Source: Pseudomonas putida NBRC 14164 (GTDB lineage: Bacteria; Pseudomonadota; Gammaproteobacteria; Pseudomonadales; Pseudomonadaceae). Taken from it: a stretch of DNA of 64,000 bases. Under the pieces are notes generated by a model that was not told the DNA's origin, did no database searches, and worked only from the letters and a program-made list of their open reading frames with translations. A program made the position numbers and the translations under genes. The stretch is from contig NC_021505.1 of NCBI RefSeq assembly GCF_000412675.1, positions 552,501 through 616,500 of the forward strand, in the 5' to 3' direction. Positions within the stretch are counted from its first letter, which is position 1; the number at the start of each line of letters is the position of its first letter. Below are positions 1-10,525 of the stretch, piece after piece.

Positions 1-2468
<2,468 letters not shown>

Positions 2469-2600
2469 ATAACACCCAAGCAATTTGCTAGCGCAGATTG
2501 CGGTGGTGAAGATGACACGAACCGAAAGTTCGCAACAAACCACAAATATCGCATATCCGAATTCGCTGGGCTGTCCATCTGGACATTCTGGCTACAGAAT

Positions 2601-2720
2601 TTCTTGACGACCATAGAGCATTGGAACCACCTGATCCCATCCCGAACTCAGTAGTGAAACGATGCATCGCCGATGGTAGTGTGGGGTTTCCCCATGTGAG
2701 AGTAGGTCATCGTCAAGATT
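2601..2720 (+). rRNA. rrf: 5S ribosomal RNA
   Basis: A 120-nt gene recognised from the conserved CCCGAACTCAG and GCCGATGGTAGTGTGGGG blocks. The terminal helix is visible as TCTTGACGA near the start and TCGTCAAGA at the end. It follows the 23S gene by about 130 nt of spacer, as usual for the last genes of an rrn operon. Confidence 0.97.
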
Positions 2721-2730
2721 CATTTCGCAA

Positions 2731-2768
2731 AACCCCTATCTGCGCATGCAGGTAGGGGTTTTGTCTTT
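2731..2768 (+). terminator. rrn operon terminator
   Basis: A 13-bp stem (2731-2743 with 2748-2760, GCAT loop, one G-T pair) is followed by TTGTCTTT. It lies 10 nt after the 5S gene and ends the rRNA operon. Confidence 0.9.
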
Positions 2769-2801
2769 GCGGCGCAAATATCCCCGGTCCTGCCCGCCCC
2801 C

Positions 2802-2896
2802 CTGTAGGAGCAGCCTTGTGCTGCGAAGAGGCCGGTAAGGCTAAAGATTATCTTCGGCTGCAATGGCCTCTTCGCAGCACAAGGCTGCTCCTACAG
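2802..2896. repeat. Inverted pair of REP-like palindromic elements
   Basis: Two copies of a roughly 33-nt Pseudomonas REP-type sequence (CTGTAGGAGCAGCC...GCGAAGAGGCC) face each other at 2802-2835 and about 2864-2896, separated by about 28 nt. They lie between the rrn terminator and birA. An open frame that extends birA upstream through this repeat is therefore not credible as coding sequence. Confidence 0.85.
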
Positions 2897-2989
2897 AGCA
2901 GGGTGCAACGCCAGGTATGCGGGCCCTTTTCCTATGCAAGCCAACAGCCCATGGCTATCATGCGTGCCTTATTCCAAGTCGAGACTGGC

Positions 2990-3949
2990 ATGCTGAAGTT
3001 GTTGAATCTCCTCAAGGATGGCCGGTTCCATTCCGGAGAAGCTCTGGGGGCAGCCCTCGGGGTGAGTCGCAGCGCCGTTTGGAAGCAGCTGCAGCACCTG
3101 GAGAGCGAGCTGAACCTCACCATTCACAAGGTTCGTGGGCGCGGCTATCAGCTAGCGGCACCGCTGGCTTTGCTCGAAGCGCAGGCAATCGCCAGGTTTG
3201 CCGAAGGCGAGCAGTGGCCGGTTTTCATTCACGAAATCATCGACTCGACCAATGCCGAAGGCTTGAGGCTTGCCAATCAAGGGCAAGTAGCGCCATTTCT
3301 CGTCCTGGCCGAGCGGCAAAGCGCCGGCCGCGGCCGACGTGGCCGCCAATGGGTCAGCCCATTTGCCGAAAACCTCTATTACAGCCTTGTCTTGCGTGTG
3401 GATGGGGGCATGCGCCAGCTCGAAGGCTTGAGCCTGGTGGTAGGCGTTGCAGTAATGCGCACGCTGCAGGCGTTCGGGGTAAAAGATGTAGGGCTCAAAT
3501 GGCCCAATGACGTGTTGGTTCGCGGGCAGAAGATCACTGGCATTCTCCTGGAGTTGGTGGGTGACCCGGCCGATGTCTGTCATGTGGTACTGGGTATCGG
3601 TATCAATGTGAACATGCAGGTCAATGACCAGGTCGACCAGGAGTGGACCTCGATGCGGCGTGAGGTGGGCGCGGCTATAGACCGTAACCACTTGGTGGCT
3701 TCGCTCAATCAGCAAATGCAGCACGAATTGGCACGCCATCGTCGCTACGGGTTTGCCGCATTCCAGGAGGAGTGGGAGCAGGCGCACCTTTGGCAGGGGC
3801 GCAATGTTTCACTGGTTGCCGGTAATACGCGCATCGATGGCGTGGTTCTTGGCGTCGACGGGCAGGGCGGCTTGCGCCTTGAGGTGGACGGAGTTGAAAA
3901 GAGCTTCAGTGGTGGTGAGCTCAGTTTGAGGTTGCGTGATGATTCTTGA
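2990..3949 (+). CDS. birA: Bifunctional biotin-[acetyl-CoA-carboxylase] ligase / biotin operon repressor
   Basis: This 319-residue protein activates biotin to biotinyl-AMP and attaches it to the biotin carboxyl carrier protein; the holo-repressor form controls biotin synthesis genes. A winged helix-turn-helix spans residues 1-60 ([11 protein letters not shown] at 24-34). The catalytic domain shows the GRGRRGRQW biotin-adenylate loop at 113-121, KWPND at 170-174 and a GILLE motif just after. The ATG at 2990 gives the family's usual N-terminus; longer in-frame starts run into the upstream REP pair. The stop overlaps the start of coaX by 11 nt, so translation is probably coupled. Confidence 0.97.
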   Translation: MLKLLNLLKDGRFHSGEALGAALGVSRSAVWKQLQHLESELNLTIHKVRGRGYQLAAPLALLEAQAIARFAEGEQWPVFIHEIIDSTNAEGLRLANQGQVAPFLVLAERQSAGRGRRGRQWVSPFAENLYYSLVLRVDGGMRQLEGLSLVVGVAVMRTLQAFGVKDVGLKWPNDVLVRGQKITGILLELVGDPADVCHVVLGIGINVNMQVNDQVDQEWTSMRREVGAAIDRNHLVASLNQQMQHELARHRRYGFAAFQEEWEQAHLWQGRNVSLVAGNTRIDGVVLGVDGQGGLRLEVDGVEKSFSGGELSLRLRDDS

Positions 3950-4688
3950 GCTCGATTGCGGTAACAGCTTCATCAAGTGGCGCGTGATTCATACCGCTGA
4001 TGCAGTGATTGAAGGTGGCGGGATCGTCGATTCAGATCAAGCGCTGCTGGCCGAAGTGGCTGCGCTGGCTTCGGTGCGTCTGACAGGTTGCCGCATTGTC
4101 AGTGTGCGCAGCGAGGAAGAAACCGATGCGCTTTGTGCGTTGATTGCCCAGGCATTTGCCGTGCAGGCGCATGTTGCGCTTCCGGCACGGAGCATGGCCG
4201 GTGTGCGCAACGGTTATGACGACTACCAGCGGTTGGGCATGGATCGTTGGCTCGCTGCGCTGGGTGCATTTCACCTGGCCAAGGGCGCATGCCTGGTGAT
4301 CGACCTGGGTACCGCCGCCAAAGCAGACTTTGTGGCTGCAGACGGCGAGCACCTGGGTGGCTACATCTGTCCAGGCATGCCGCTGATGCGCAGTCAGTTG
4401 CGTACCCATACCCGGCGCATTCGCTATGACGATGCCTCTGCCGAGCGCGCATTGACCAGCCTGTCGCCAGGCCGCTCTACAGTCGAAGCGGTCGAGCGTG
4501 GTTGCGTGTTGATGCTCCAGGGCTTTGCGCGTACCCAGCTTGAGCAGGCGCGTTCGCTGTGGGGTGAAGAATTCGCGGTGTTCCTCACTGGGGGTGATGC
4601 GCCGCTGGTAAGAGAGGCCGTGCCGCAGGCGCGTGTCGTCCCTGACCTGGTTTTCGTTGGCCTGGCCATGGCCTGCCCATTGGATTGA
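3939..4688 (+). CDS. coaX: Type III pantothenate kinase
   Basis: This 249-residue kinase phosphorylates pantothenate, the first step of coenzyme A synthesis. The N-terminal phosphate-binding segment is D6-x-GNS with K13-W14, the substrate region is [14 protein letters not shown] (91-104), and the second phosphate motif is DLGTA at 122-126, with D130 after it. The ATG at 3939 is preferred to the GTG one codon upstream. Position 128 is Lys, where many CoaX proteins have Thr (DxGTAxTxD). It overlaps birA and is followed 7 nt later by the SPOR-like gene, so the three form one operon. Confidence 0.95.
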   Translation: MILELDCGNSFIKWRVIHTADAVIEGGGIVDSDQALLAEVAALASVRLTGCRIVSVRSEEETDALCALIAQAFAVQAHVALPARSMAGVRNGYDDYQRLGMDRWLAALGAFHLAKGACLVIDLGTAAKADFVAADGEHLGGYICPGMPLMRSQLRTHTRRIRYDDASAERALTSLSPGRSTVEAVERGCVLMLQGFARTQLEQARSLWGEEFAVFLTGGDAPLVREAVPQARVVPDLVFVGLAMACPLD

Positions 4689-4695
4689 GGTGCCT

Positions 4696-5121
4696 ATGCG
4701 TTGGTTGTTTCTGTTGTTACTGGTGCTCAACGTCTTCTATTACGTGTGGCATCAGCAGGAAGCACCGCTGAAGGTCAAGGAAGTCGCCCCGCTGTCTCTG
4801 TACAAGGGGAATCAGCAGGAAATCCGTCTGTTGCGTGAAACGGGTGTGTCGGCACCGCCCAGGCGCCGTGAGGAATGCCTGGTAGTGGGGGGTGTGGCAG
4901 GGCAGGAGCAGCTGGATGCACTGCGTCAGCGCTTGCTGAGCCTGGATATTGCCACCTTGCCGGTGGTGGGGCAGCTGCCTGGAGCCGATGGTCGCTGGCT
5001 CAAGGTTGCCCCGGAAAGCGAGCGTTTACTGGACCAAACGGTCCTTTCGGCTCTTTCCAATGATTTCAAAGACTTAAAACATAAAATTATTTTCTGCCAG
5101 GGTATTGCAACTGGTGAATAG
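4696..5121 (+). CDS. Small membrane-anchored SPOR-domain-like protein
   Basis: A 141-residue protein with one N-terminal hydrophobic segment (residues 2-17, LFLLLLVLNVFYYVW) and a periplasmic remainder. Residues about 60-135 read like a divergent SPOR fold (CLVVGGVAGQEQLDALRQRL...DGRWLKVAP), a domain that binds denuded septal peptidoglycan. It starts 7 nt after coaX, and small SPOR-like proteins occupy this place in Pseudomonas birA-coaX operons. The domain call rests on reading only, without a profile search, and no role in division is shown here. Confidence 0.8.
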   Translation: MRWLFLLLLVLNVFYYVWHQQEAPLKVKEVAPLSLYKGNQQEIRLLRETGVSAPPRRREECLVVGGVAGQEQLDALRQRLLSLDIATLPVVGQLPGADGRWLKVAPESERLLDQTVLSALSNDFKDLKHKIIFCQGIATGE

Positions 5122-5231
5122 CTTGATAGAATGGCGCCCGCTTCACAGGGAACACCACTCAGGTGGTAGAACTGGAAGCGGTGTCAAAGCAGCTAAGTTT
5201 CAGATTTGATTGAAAAAATTTGAAAAAACGC

Positions 5232-5260
5232 TTGACACTAGGACGGCAGACACATAGAAT
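5232..5260 (+). promoter_or_regulatory. Strong sigma-70 promoter for tRNA-Tyr-Gly-Thr-tuf
   Basis: TTGACA (5232-5237), 17 bp, TAGAAT (5255-5260). The predicted start lies only about 6-8 nt before the tRNA-Tyr gene, as is typical of stable-RNA promoters. Confidence 0.85.
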
Positions 5261-5273
5261 GCCGGCCACATCT

Positions 5274-5357
5274 GGAGGGATTCCCGAGCGGTCAAAGGGG
5301 ACGGACTGTAAATCCGTTGCGAGAGCTTCGAAGGTTCGAATCCTTCTCCCTCCACCA
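5274..5357 (+). tRNA. tRNA-Tyr (GTA)
   Basis: A class II tRNA of 84 nt with a long variable arm. The acceptor stem GGAGGGA pairs with TCCCTCC, the anticodon GTA is at 5308-5310, and CCA is encoded. First gene of the tRNA-tuf transcription unit. Confidence 0.97.
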
Positions 5358-5381
5358 GTTTTAGCGAGAGCCGCAAGCTCC

Positions 5382-5455
<74 letters not shown>

Positions 5456-5484
5456 AGTTTGCCGGATTTTGCACAAAGTGTTTC

Positions 5485-5560
5485 GCTCTTGTAGCTCAGT
5501 TGGTAGAGCACACCCTTGGTAAGGGTGAGGTCAGCGGTTCAAGTCCGCTCAAGAGCTCCA
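5485..5560 (+). tRNA. tRNA-Thr (GGT)
   Basis: A 76-nt tRNA. Acceptor arms GCTCTTG and CAAGAGC pair, the anticodon GGT is at 5518-5520, and CCA is encoded. The Tyr-Gly-Thr-tuf order matches the conserved tRNA-tufB arrangement known from enterobacteria. Confidence 0.97.
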
Positions 5561-5563
5561 TAT

Positions 5564-5599
5564 AAACAAGGCAGATATGAAAATATCTGCCTTTGTTTT
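5564..5599 (+). terminator. GAAA-tetraloop hairpin with T-run between tRNA-Thr and tuf (attenuator candidate)
   Basis: AAACAAGGCAGATAT pairs with ATATCTGCCTTTGTTT around a GAAA loop with a single bulged base, followed by TTTTA. It starts 4 nt after the tRNA CCA. It may partly terminate transcription and so set the tRNA:tuf ratio, or it may mark a processing site. Confidence 0.7.
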
Positions 5600-5638
5600 A
5601 TCAGCGCAAGACTATTTCTTCTGCGGAGGATTGTATCG

Positions 5639-6832
5639 ATGGCTAAGGAAAAGTTTGATCGTTCCCTTCCCCACGTTAACGTCGGCACTATCGGCCACGT
5701 TGACCACGGTAAGACCACTCTGACCGCAGCTCTGACTCGCGTCTGCTCCGAAGTTTTCGGTTCGGCAGTCGTTGAGTTCGACAAGATCGACTCGGCTCCG
5801 GAAGAAAAAGCGCGCGGTATCACCATCAACACCGCTCACGTCGAGTACAACTCGAACATTCGTCACTACGCTCACGTTGACTGCCCAGGTCACGCTGACT
5901 ACGTGAAGAACATGATCACCGGTGCTGCCCAGATGGACGGCGCTATCCTGGTTTGCTCGGCCGCCGATGGTCCGATGCCACAAACCCGTGAGCACATCCT
6001 GCTGTCCCGTCAGGTTGGCGTTCCGTACATCGTGGTCTTCCTGAACAAGGCTGACCTGGTAGACGACGCTGAGCTGCTGGAACTGGTCGAGATGGAAGTT
6101 CGCGACCTGCTGTCCACCTATGACTTCCCAGGCGACGACACTCCGATCATCATCGGTTCGGCTCGTATGGCGCTGGAAGGCAAAGACGACAACGAAATGG
6201 GCACCACCGCTGTCAAGCGTCTGGTTGAAACTCTGGACAGCTACATCCCAGAGCCAGAGCGCGCTATCGACAAGCCATTCCTGATGCCAATCGAAGACGT
6301 ATTCTCGATCTCGGGTCGTGGTACTGTTGTTACCGGCCGTATCGAGCGTGGTATCGTCCGCGTTCAGGATCCGCTGGAAATCGTTGGTCTGCGTGACACC
6401 ACCACCACCACCTGCACCGGTGTTGAGATGTTCCGCAAGCTGCTGGACGAAGGTCGTGCTGGCGAGAACTGCGGCGTTCTGCTGCGTGGTACCAAGCGTG
6501 ACGACGTTGAGCGTGGCCAGGTTCTGGTCAAGCCAGGTTCGGTCAAGCCGCACACCAAGTTCACCGCAGAAGTCTACGTCCTGTCGAAGGAAGAAGGCGG
6601 TCGTCACACTCCGTTCTTCAAAGGCTACCGTCCTCAGTTCTACTTCCGTACCACTGACGTGACCGGTAACTGCGAACTGCCGGAAGGCGTTGAAATGGTA
6701 ATGCCAGGTGACAACATTCAGATGACTGTTACCCTGATCAAGACCATCGCAATGGAAGACGGTCTGCGCTTCGCTATCCGTGAAGGCGGTCGTACCGTCG
6801 GCGCCGGCGTCGTAGCAAAAATTATTGAATAA
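5639..6832 (+). CDS. tufA: Elongation factor Tu, first copy
   Basis: This 397-residue GTPase delivers aminoacyl-tRNA to the ribosomal A site. G1 motif GHVDHGKT is at 19-26, followed by DCPGH and NKADL. The GTPase domain is followed by two beta-barrel domains. The ATG at 5639 has a GGAGGA ribosome binding site. The protein is identical to the copy at 22226-23419, and the DNA differs almost only at the two ends. It is the distal gene of the tRNA-Tyr-Gly-Thr unit. The tufA/tufB naming is a convention and could be swapped. Confidence 0.98.
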   Translation: MAKEKFDRSLPHVNVGTIGHVDHGKTTLTAALTRVCSEVFGSAVVEFDKIDSAPEEKARGITINTAHVEYNSNIRHYAHVDCPGHADYVKNMITGAAQMDGAILVCSAADGPMPQTREHILLSRQVGVPYIVVFLNKADLVDDAELLELVEMEVRDLLSTYDFPGDDTPIIIGSARMALEGKDDNEMGTTAVKRLVETLDSYIPEPERAIDKPFLMPIEDVFSISGRGTVVTGRIERGIVRVQDPLEIVGLRDTTTTTCTGVEMFRKLLDEGRAGENCGVLLRGTKRDDVERGQVLVKPGSVKPHTKFTAEVYVLSKEEGGRHTPFFKGYRPQFYFRTTDVTGNCELPEGVEMVMPGDNIQMTVTLIKTIAMEDGLRFAIREGGRTVGAGVVAKIIE

Positions 6833-6836
6833 GTAG

Positions 6837-6876
6837 TTGATTTACTTGATCAGGCCGGTATAATGGCCGGCCTGAT
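6837..6876 (+). promoter_or_regulatory. Promoter embedded in a hairpin, upstream of tRNA-Trp-secE-nusG
   Basis: TTGATT (6837-6842), 16 bp, TATAAT (6859-6864). The -10 box lies in the loop of an inverted repeat whose arms ATCAGGCCGG and CCGGCCTGAT pair perfectly. In RNA the same element would form a stable hairpin at the 3' end of the tuf message. Confidence 0.75.
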
Positions 6877-6886
6877 ACAGCGTTAC

Positions 6887-6962
6887 AGGTCAGTAGCTCA
6901 ATTGGCAGAGCGACGGTCTCCAAAACCGTAGGTTGGGGGTTCGATTCCCTCCTGACCTGCCA
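6887..6962 (+). tRNA. tRNA-Trp (CCA)
   Basis: A 76-nt tRNA with acceptor arms AGGTCAG and CTGACCT, anticodon CCA at 6920-6922 and encoded terminal CCA. It lies about 15 nt after the expected transcription start and is co-oriented with secE. Confidence 0.97.
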
Positions 6963-7006
6963 TTTCACTTCGGTGTGATGGCTTTCTTCTTACAGGATCC
7001 TCCTCG

Positions 7007-7375
7007 ATGACTCCCAAAACTGAAGCCCAAGAATCGCGTTTTGATCTATTCAAGTGGCTGGCTGTAGTTGCTTTGGTGGTTGTAGCTGTTGTGGGTAATC
7101 AATATTACTCCGCGTCTCCGATCCTGTATCGCGTCCTCGCACTTCTCGTCCTGGCTGCTGTCGCGGGCTTTGTAGCTCTGCAGACTGCGAAGGGCAAGTC
7201 GTTCTTTGCGCTGGCGAAGGAAGCTCGTACCGAAATCCGTAAAGTCGTGTGGCCGACCCGCCAGGAAACCACCCAGACCACGCTGATTGTCGTGGCTGTC
7301 GTGCTGGTTATGGCACTGCTGCTGTGGGGTCTTGATTCCCTGCTCGGCTGGGCGGTCTCCCTGATCGTTGGCTAA
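7007..7375 (+). CDS. secE: Preprotein translocase subunit SecE
   Basis: A 122-residue inner-membrane subunit that clamps SecY in the SecYEG channel. Three transmembrane segments lie near residues 16-33, 39-60 and 92-120. The conserved amphipathic cytoplasmic helix with EIRKVVWPTRQET precedes the last segment. The three-TM form is typical of gammaproteobacteria. It is 9 nt upstream of nusG, an arrangement conserved in most bacteria. Confidence 0.97.
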   Translation: MTPKTEAQESRFDLFKWLAVVALVVVAVVGNQYYSASPILYRVLALLVLAAVAGFVALQTAKGKSFFALAKEARTEIRKVVWPTRQETTQTTLIVVAVVLVMALLLWGLDSLLGWAVSLIVG

Positions 7376-7384
7376 AGGTGTCCC

Positions 7385-7918
7385 GTGGCTAAGCGTTGGT
7401 ATGTTGTGCATGCTTACTCGGGTTACGAGAAGCATGTAATGCGCTCCCTGATCGAGCGCGTCAAGCTGGCTGGCATGGAAGACGGTTTCGGCGAGATCTT
7501 GGTTCCGACCGAAGAAGTCGTCGAAATGCGCAACGGCCAGAAGCGCAAGAGTGAGCGTAAATTCTTCCCTGGCTATGTACTGGTCCAGATGGAGATGAAC
7601 GAAGGGACTTGGCACTTGGTCAAGGATACCCCTCGCGTGATGGGCTTTATTGGTGGTACCGCAGATAAGCCTGCACCGATCACCGACAAAGAAGCTGAGG
7701 CTATCCTGCGTCGCGTTGCCGACGGCAGCGACAAGCCGAAGCCCAAGACGCTGTTCGAGCCAGGTGAAGTGGTTCGTGTCATTGACGGTCCGTTCGCTGA
7801 CTTCAATGGTAGTGTCGAAGAAGTTAACTACGAAAAGAGTCGCCTCCAGGTGGCGGTGCTCATTTTCGGTCGCTCTACTCCGGTGGAGCTCGAGTTCAGC
7901 CAGGTCGAAAAGGTCTAG
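7385..7918 (+). CDS. nusG: Transcription termination/antitermination factor NusG
   Basis: A 177-residue factor that binds RNA polymerase and links it to Rho or to ribosomal protein S10. The N-terminal NGN domain begins [13 protein letters not shown], and the C-terminal KOW domain contains [17 protein letters not shown]. The start is GTG at 7385. It is followed by a terminator-like hairpin before rplK. Confidence 0.97.
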   Translation: MAKRWYVVHAYSGYEKHVMRSLIERVKLAGMEDGFGEILVPTEEVVEMRNGQKRKSERKFFPGYVLVQMEMNEGTWHLVKDTPRVMGFIGGTADKPAPITDKEAEAILRRVADGSDKPKPKTLFEPGEVVRVIDGPFADFNGSVEEVNYEKSRLQVAVLIFGRSTPVELEFSQVEKV

Positions 7919-7935
7919 GCGGACGAAGCATCCCA

Positions 7936-7967
7936 AACCCCGCAGCCCTGTGTGTTGCGGGGTTTTG
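7936..7967 (+). terminator. Intrinsic terminator/attenuator after nusG
   Basis: Arms AACCCCGCA (7936-7944) and TGCGGGGTT (7956-7964) flank an 11-nt loop and are followed by TTG. It separates secE-nusG from rplKAJL. Confidence 0.75.
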
Positions 7968-7983
7968 TCGTCACTGGGATAAA
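7955..7983 (+). promoter_or_regulatory. Weak candidate promoter for rplK
   Basis: TTGCGG, 17 bp, GATAAA, overlapping the right arm of the post-nusG hairpin. The match is poor, and the gene could instead be reached by read-through. Confidence 0.25.
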
Positions 7984-8037
7984 ACGCAAGTCATCCGGGG
8001 AGCCATCAGGCGTTCGTACCCGATTTTGGAGTAGCTC

Positions 8038-8469
8038 ATGGCTAAGAAGATTCAGGCTTACATCAAGCTGCAAGTTAAGGCCGGCCAGGCCAACCCAAGC
8101 CCACCCGTTGGTCCAGCACTGGGTCAACACGGTGTGAACATCATGGAATTCTGCAAGGCCTTCAACGCCCGTACTCAGGGTCAAGAAGCCGGCCTGCCGA
8201 CTCCTGTGATCATCACTGTCTACAGCGACCGTAGCTTCACCTTCGAGACCAAGAGCACCCCTGCCTCGGTTCTGCTGAAGAAAGCTGCTGGCCTGACCAG
8301 TGGTTCGGCTCGTCCGAACACCGTTAAAGTCGGTACCGTTACCCGCGCTCAGCTGGAAGACATCGCCAAGGCAAAACAGGCTGATCTGACCGCTGCTGAC
8401 CTGGACGCTGCTGTACGCACCATCGCTGGCTCTGCCCGCAGCATGGGCCTGAACGTGGAGGGTGTGTAA
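8038..8469 (+). CDS. rplK: 50S ribosomal protein L11
   Basis: A 143-residue protein of the GTPase-associated centre, needed for RelA activation on stalled ribosomes and the target region of thiopeptides. The N-terminal proline-rich switch ([14 protein letters not shown]) and the C-terminal rRNA-binding domain ([12 protein letters not shown]) are intact. TTTGGAG precedes the ATG. The stop TAA shares its last base with the rplA start. Confidence 0.98.
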
Positions 8470-9164
8470 TGGCTAAGCTGACCAAACGCCAAAAGGCAAT
8501 CGCCGAGAAAATCGAAGCAGGCAAGTCCTACAACTTCGAAGAAGCGGCAACTCTGCTGGCCTCGCTGCCTGCTGCCAAGTTCGTCGAGTCCTACGACATC
8601 GCCGTTAACCTCGGTGTTGACCCGCGTAAATCCGACCAGGTCGTTCGTAGCGCTACTGTGCTGCCACACGGCACTGGCAAGACCGTTCGCGTTGCCGTCT
8701 TCACCCAGGGTCCAGCTGCTGAAGCCGCTCTGGCTGCCGGCGCTGACCGCGTAGGTATGGACGATCTGGCTGCCGAAATGAAAGCCGGCGACCTGAACTA
8801 TGACGTAGTCATCGCATCGCCTGATGCCATGCGCGTTGTAGGTCAGCTGGGTCAGGTTCTGGGTCCTCGCGGCCTGATGCCTAACCCGAAAGTTGGTACC
8901 GTTAGCCCAGACGTAGCCACTGCCGTGAAAAACGCCAAGGCTGGTCAGGTTCGCTACCGCACCGACAAAAACGGTATCATCCACACCTCCGTTGGCAAGG
9001 TCGGCTTTGAAGCTGGCAAGCTGAAGGAAAACGTTGAAGCCCTGATCGCTGATCTGAAGCGTATCAAGCCAGCTTCCTCGAAAGGTATTTACGTCAAGCG
9101 CGTTACCCTGAGCACCACCATGGGCCCAGGTCTGGTCATCGATCAGAGCTCGCTGAACGTGTAA
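8469..9164 (+). CDS. rplA: 50S ribosomal protein L1
   Basis: A 231-residue protein of the L1 stalk, which moves deacylated tRNA out of the E site; in E. coli L1 also represses the L11 operon message. The signature [14 protein letters not shown] lies near residue 137. The start overlaps the rplK stop (TAATG), so translation is coupled. Confidence 0.98.
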
Positions 9165-9170
9165 GAACAT

Positions 9171-9361
9171 GGCGGTGCGACTCGTCGCGCCGCCAGCAAA
9201 AATTGGGGTCCCTGCCTGGCGGGGGCTATCCAAGACCGTAGGTGGCGCAAGCCTTAAAACACCAGCCCACGCAGATGGTGCTCCCGATTCGTTACCGAAT
9301 CAGACACCAAAACGACATCCGGCTTCGGCCAGATGAAACGGTAAAAACCAGGAGTAAACCC
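9171..9361 (+). promoter_or_regulatory. rplJ leader (probable L10 autoregulatory region)
   Basis: The 197-nt gap before rplJ opens with an 11-bp hairpin (9171-9194, GGCGGTGCGAC against GTCGCGCCGCC). Further structured sequence follows, with an AGGAG site just before the rplJ start. An L10-(L7/L12)-binding leader is expected here from E. coli. Only the position and the first hairpin are seen directly. Confidence 0.5.
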
Positions 9362-9862
9362 GTGGCAATTAAACTCGAAGACAAGAAGGCCATCGTCGCT
9401 GAAGTCAACGAGGCTGCCAAAGTCGCTCTGTCCGCTGTTGTGGCTGATGCCCGTGGTGTGACTGTAGGCGCAATGACCGGACTCCGTAAAGAGGCCCGCG
9501 AGGCTGGCGTTTACGTACGTGTCGTACGTAACACCCTGCTCAAGCGCGCTGTTGAAGGCACCGAATTTTCGATCCTCAGCGACGCGTTCAAAGGCCCGAC
9601 CCTGATTGCTTTCTCCAACGAACACCCGGGCGCTGCTGCTCGTCTGTTCAAAGAGTTCGCCAAGGGTCAGGACAAGTTCGAGATCAAGGCAGCTGCGTTT
9701 GACGGCAATTTCATTGCAGCGAACCAGATCGACGTGTTGGCTACCCTGCCGACCCGCGACGAAGCTATTGCACGACTGATGAGCGTTATTCAAGGCGCCA
9801 CCAGCAAGCTGGCTCGTACTCTGGCAGCCATTCGCGACCAGAAAGAAGCTACCGCTGCCTAA
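9362..9862 (+). CDS. rplJ: 50S ribosomal protein L10
   Basis: A 166-residue stalk base that anchors L7/L12 dimers through its C-terminal helix (near [13 protein letters not shown]). The chosen GTG at 9362 follows AGGAGTAAACCC and gives the family N-terminus [13 protein letters not shown] longer frame opening at 9242 lies in the structured leader and is not used. Confidence 0.97.
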   Translation: MAIKLEDKKAIVAEVNEAAKVALSAVVADARGVTVGAMTGLRKEAREAGVYVRVVRNTLLKRAVEGTEFSILSDAFKGPTLIAFSNEHPGAAARLFKEFAKGQDKFEIKAAAFDGNFIAANQIDVLATLPTRDEAIARLMSVIQGATSKLARTLAAIRDQKEATAA

Positions 9863-9939
9863 GGCACGCGAACTCTTTCAAAATCATTTGTTTAATTTGA
9901 TGGCTGCGTAGGCCTTCACCCCAATACAGGATTTAAGTC

Positions 9940-10305
9940 ATGTCCCTGACTAACGAGCAAATCATCGAAGCAATCGGCCAGAAAACCGTTCTGGAAGTTG
10001 TTGAGCTGATCAAAGCAATGGAAGAAACCTTCGGCGTGACCGCTGCTGTTGCCGCTGCTGGCCCAGCTGCTGCTGCCGCTGTTGTTGAAGAGCAGACCGA
10101 GTTCAACGTTGTTCTGGTTGAAGCCGGCGAGAAGAAAGTGAACGTGATTAAAGCCGTTCGCGAGCTGACCGGTCTGGGCCTGAAAGAAGCCAAAGAGAAA
10201 GTCGATGGCGCTCCTCAGGTTGTAGCTGAAGGCGTTTCGAAAGAAGCCGCTGAAGACGCTAAGAAGAAGCTGGAAGAAGCAGGCGCTAAAGTCGAGCTGA
10301 AGTAA
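9940..10305 (+). CDS. rplL: 50S ribosomal protein L7/L12
   Basis: A 121-residue stalk protein that recruits translational GTPases. The N-terminal dimerisation helix is followed by an Ala-rich hinge (about 35-52) and a C-terminal factor-binding domain with [20 protein letters not shown]. It lies 77 nt after rplJ. Confidence 0.98.
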   Translation: MSLTNEQIIEAIGQKTVLEVVELIKAMEETFGVTAAVAAAGPAAAAAVVEEQTEFNVVLVEAGEKKVNVIKAVRELTGLGLKEAKEKVDGAPQVVAEGVSKEAAEDAKKKLEEAGAKVELK

Positions 10306-10350
10306 TCTCGACTTTGCGATGCCAGCCTGAGCGTTGAGCACAAGGCTGAT

Positions 10351-10379
10351 GGCTGGTGGCTTATGCCACCGGCCTTTTT
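10351..10379 (+). terminator. rplL-rpoB attenuator
   Basis: GGCTGGTGGC (10351-10360), TTAT loop, GCCACCGGCC (10365-10374), then TTTTT. It sits 146 nt before rpoB, at the position of the classical partial terminator that lowers rpoBC expression relative to L7/L12. Confidence 0.9.
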
Positions 10380-10525
10380 CCGTTATTGGCGGTCGGTCAA
10401 GCCGGCCCCGATAACAAGCTGCAAGACACCCACGTGGGTGGCGCAAACCAAGGGGTTTGCACGATTTTCTGGCTGCTCCCGCCGGGAGAAGCCAAACAAG
10501 CAGGTGACCAAGCTGGGGAACGCTG

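Noticed and set aside
2816..2989. An N-terminal extension of birA by 58 codons
   Set aside because: It reads through the inverted REP pair, and the family N-terminus is at 2990.
5639..6832. The duplicate tuf as an assembly error
   Set aside because: Flanks differ completely, start codons differ, and two tuf genes in these two contexts are normal in Pseudomonas.
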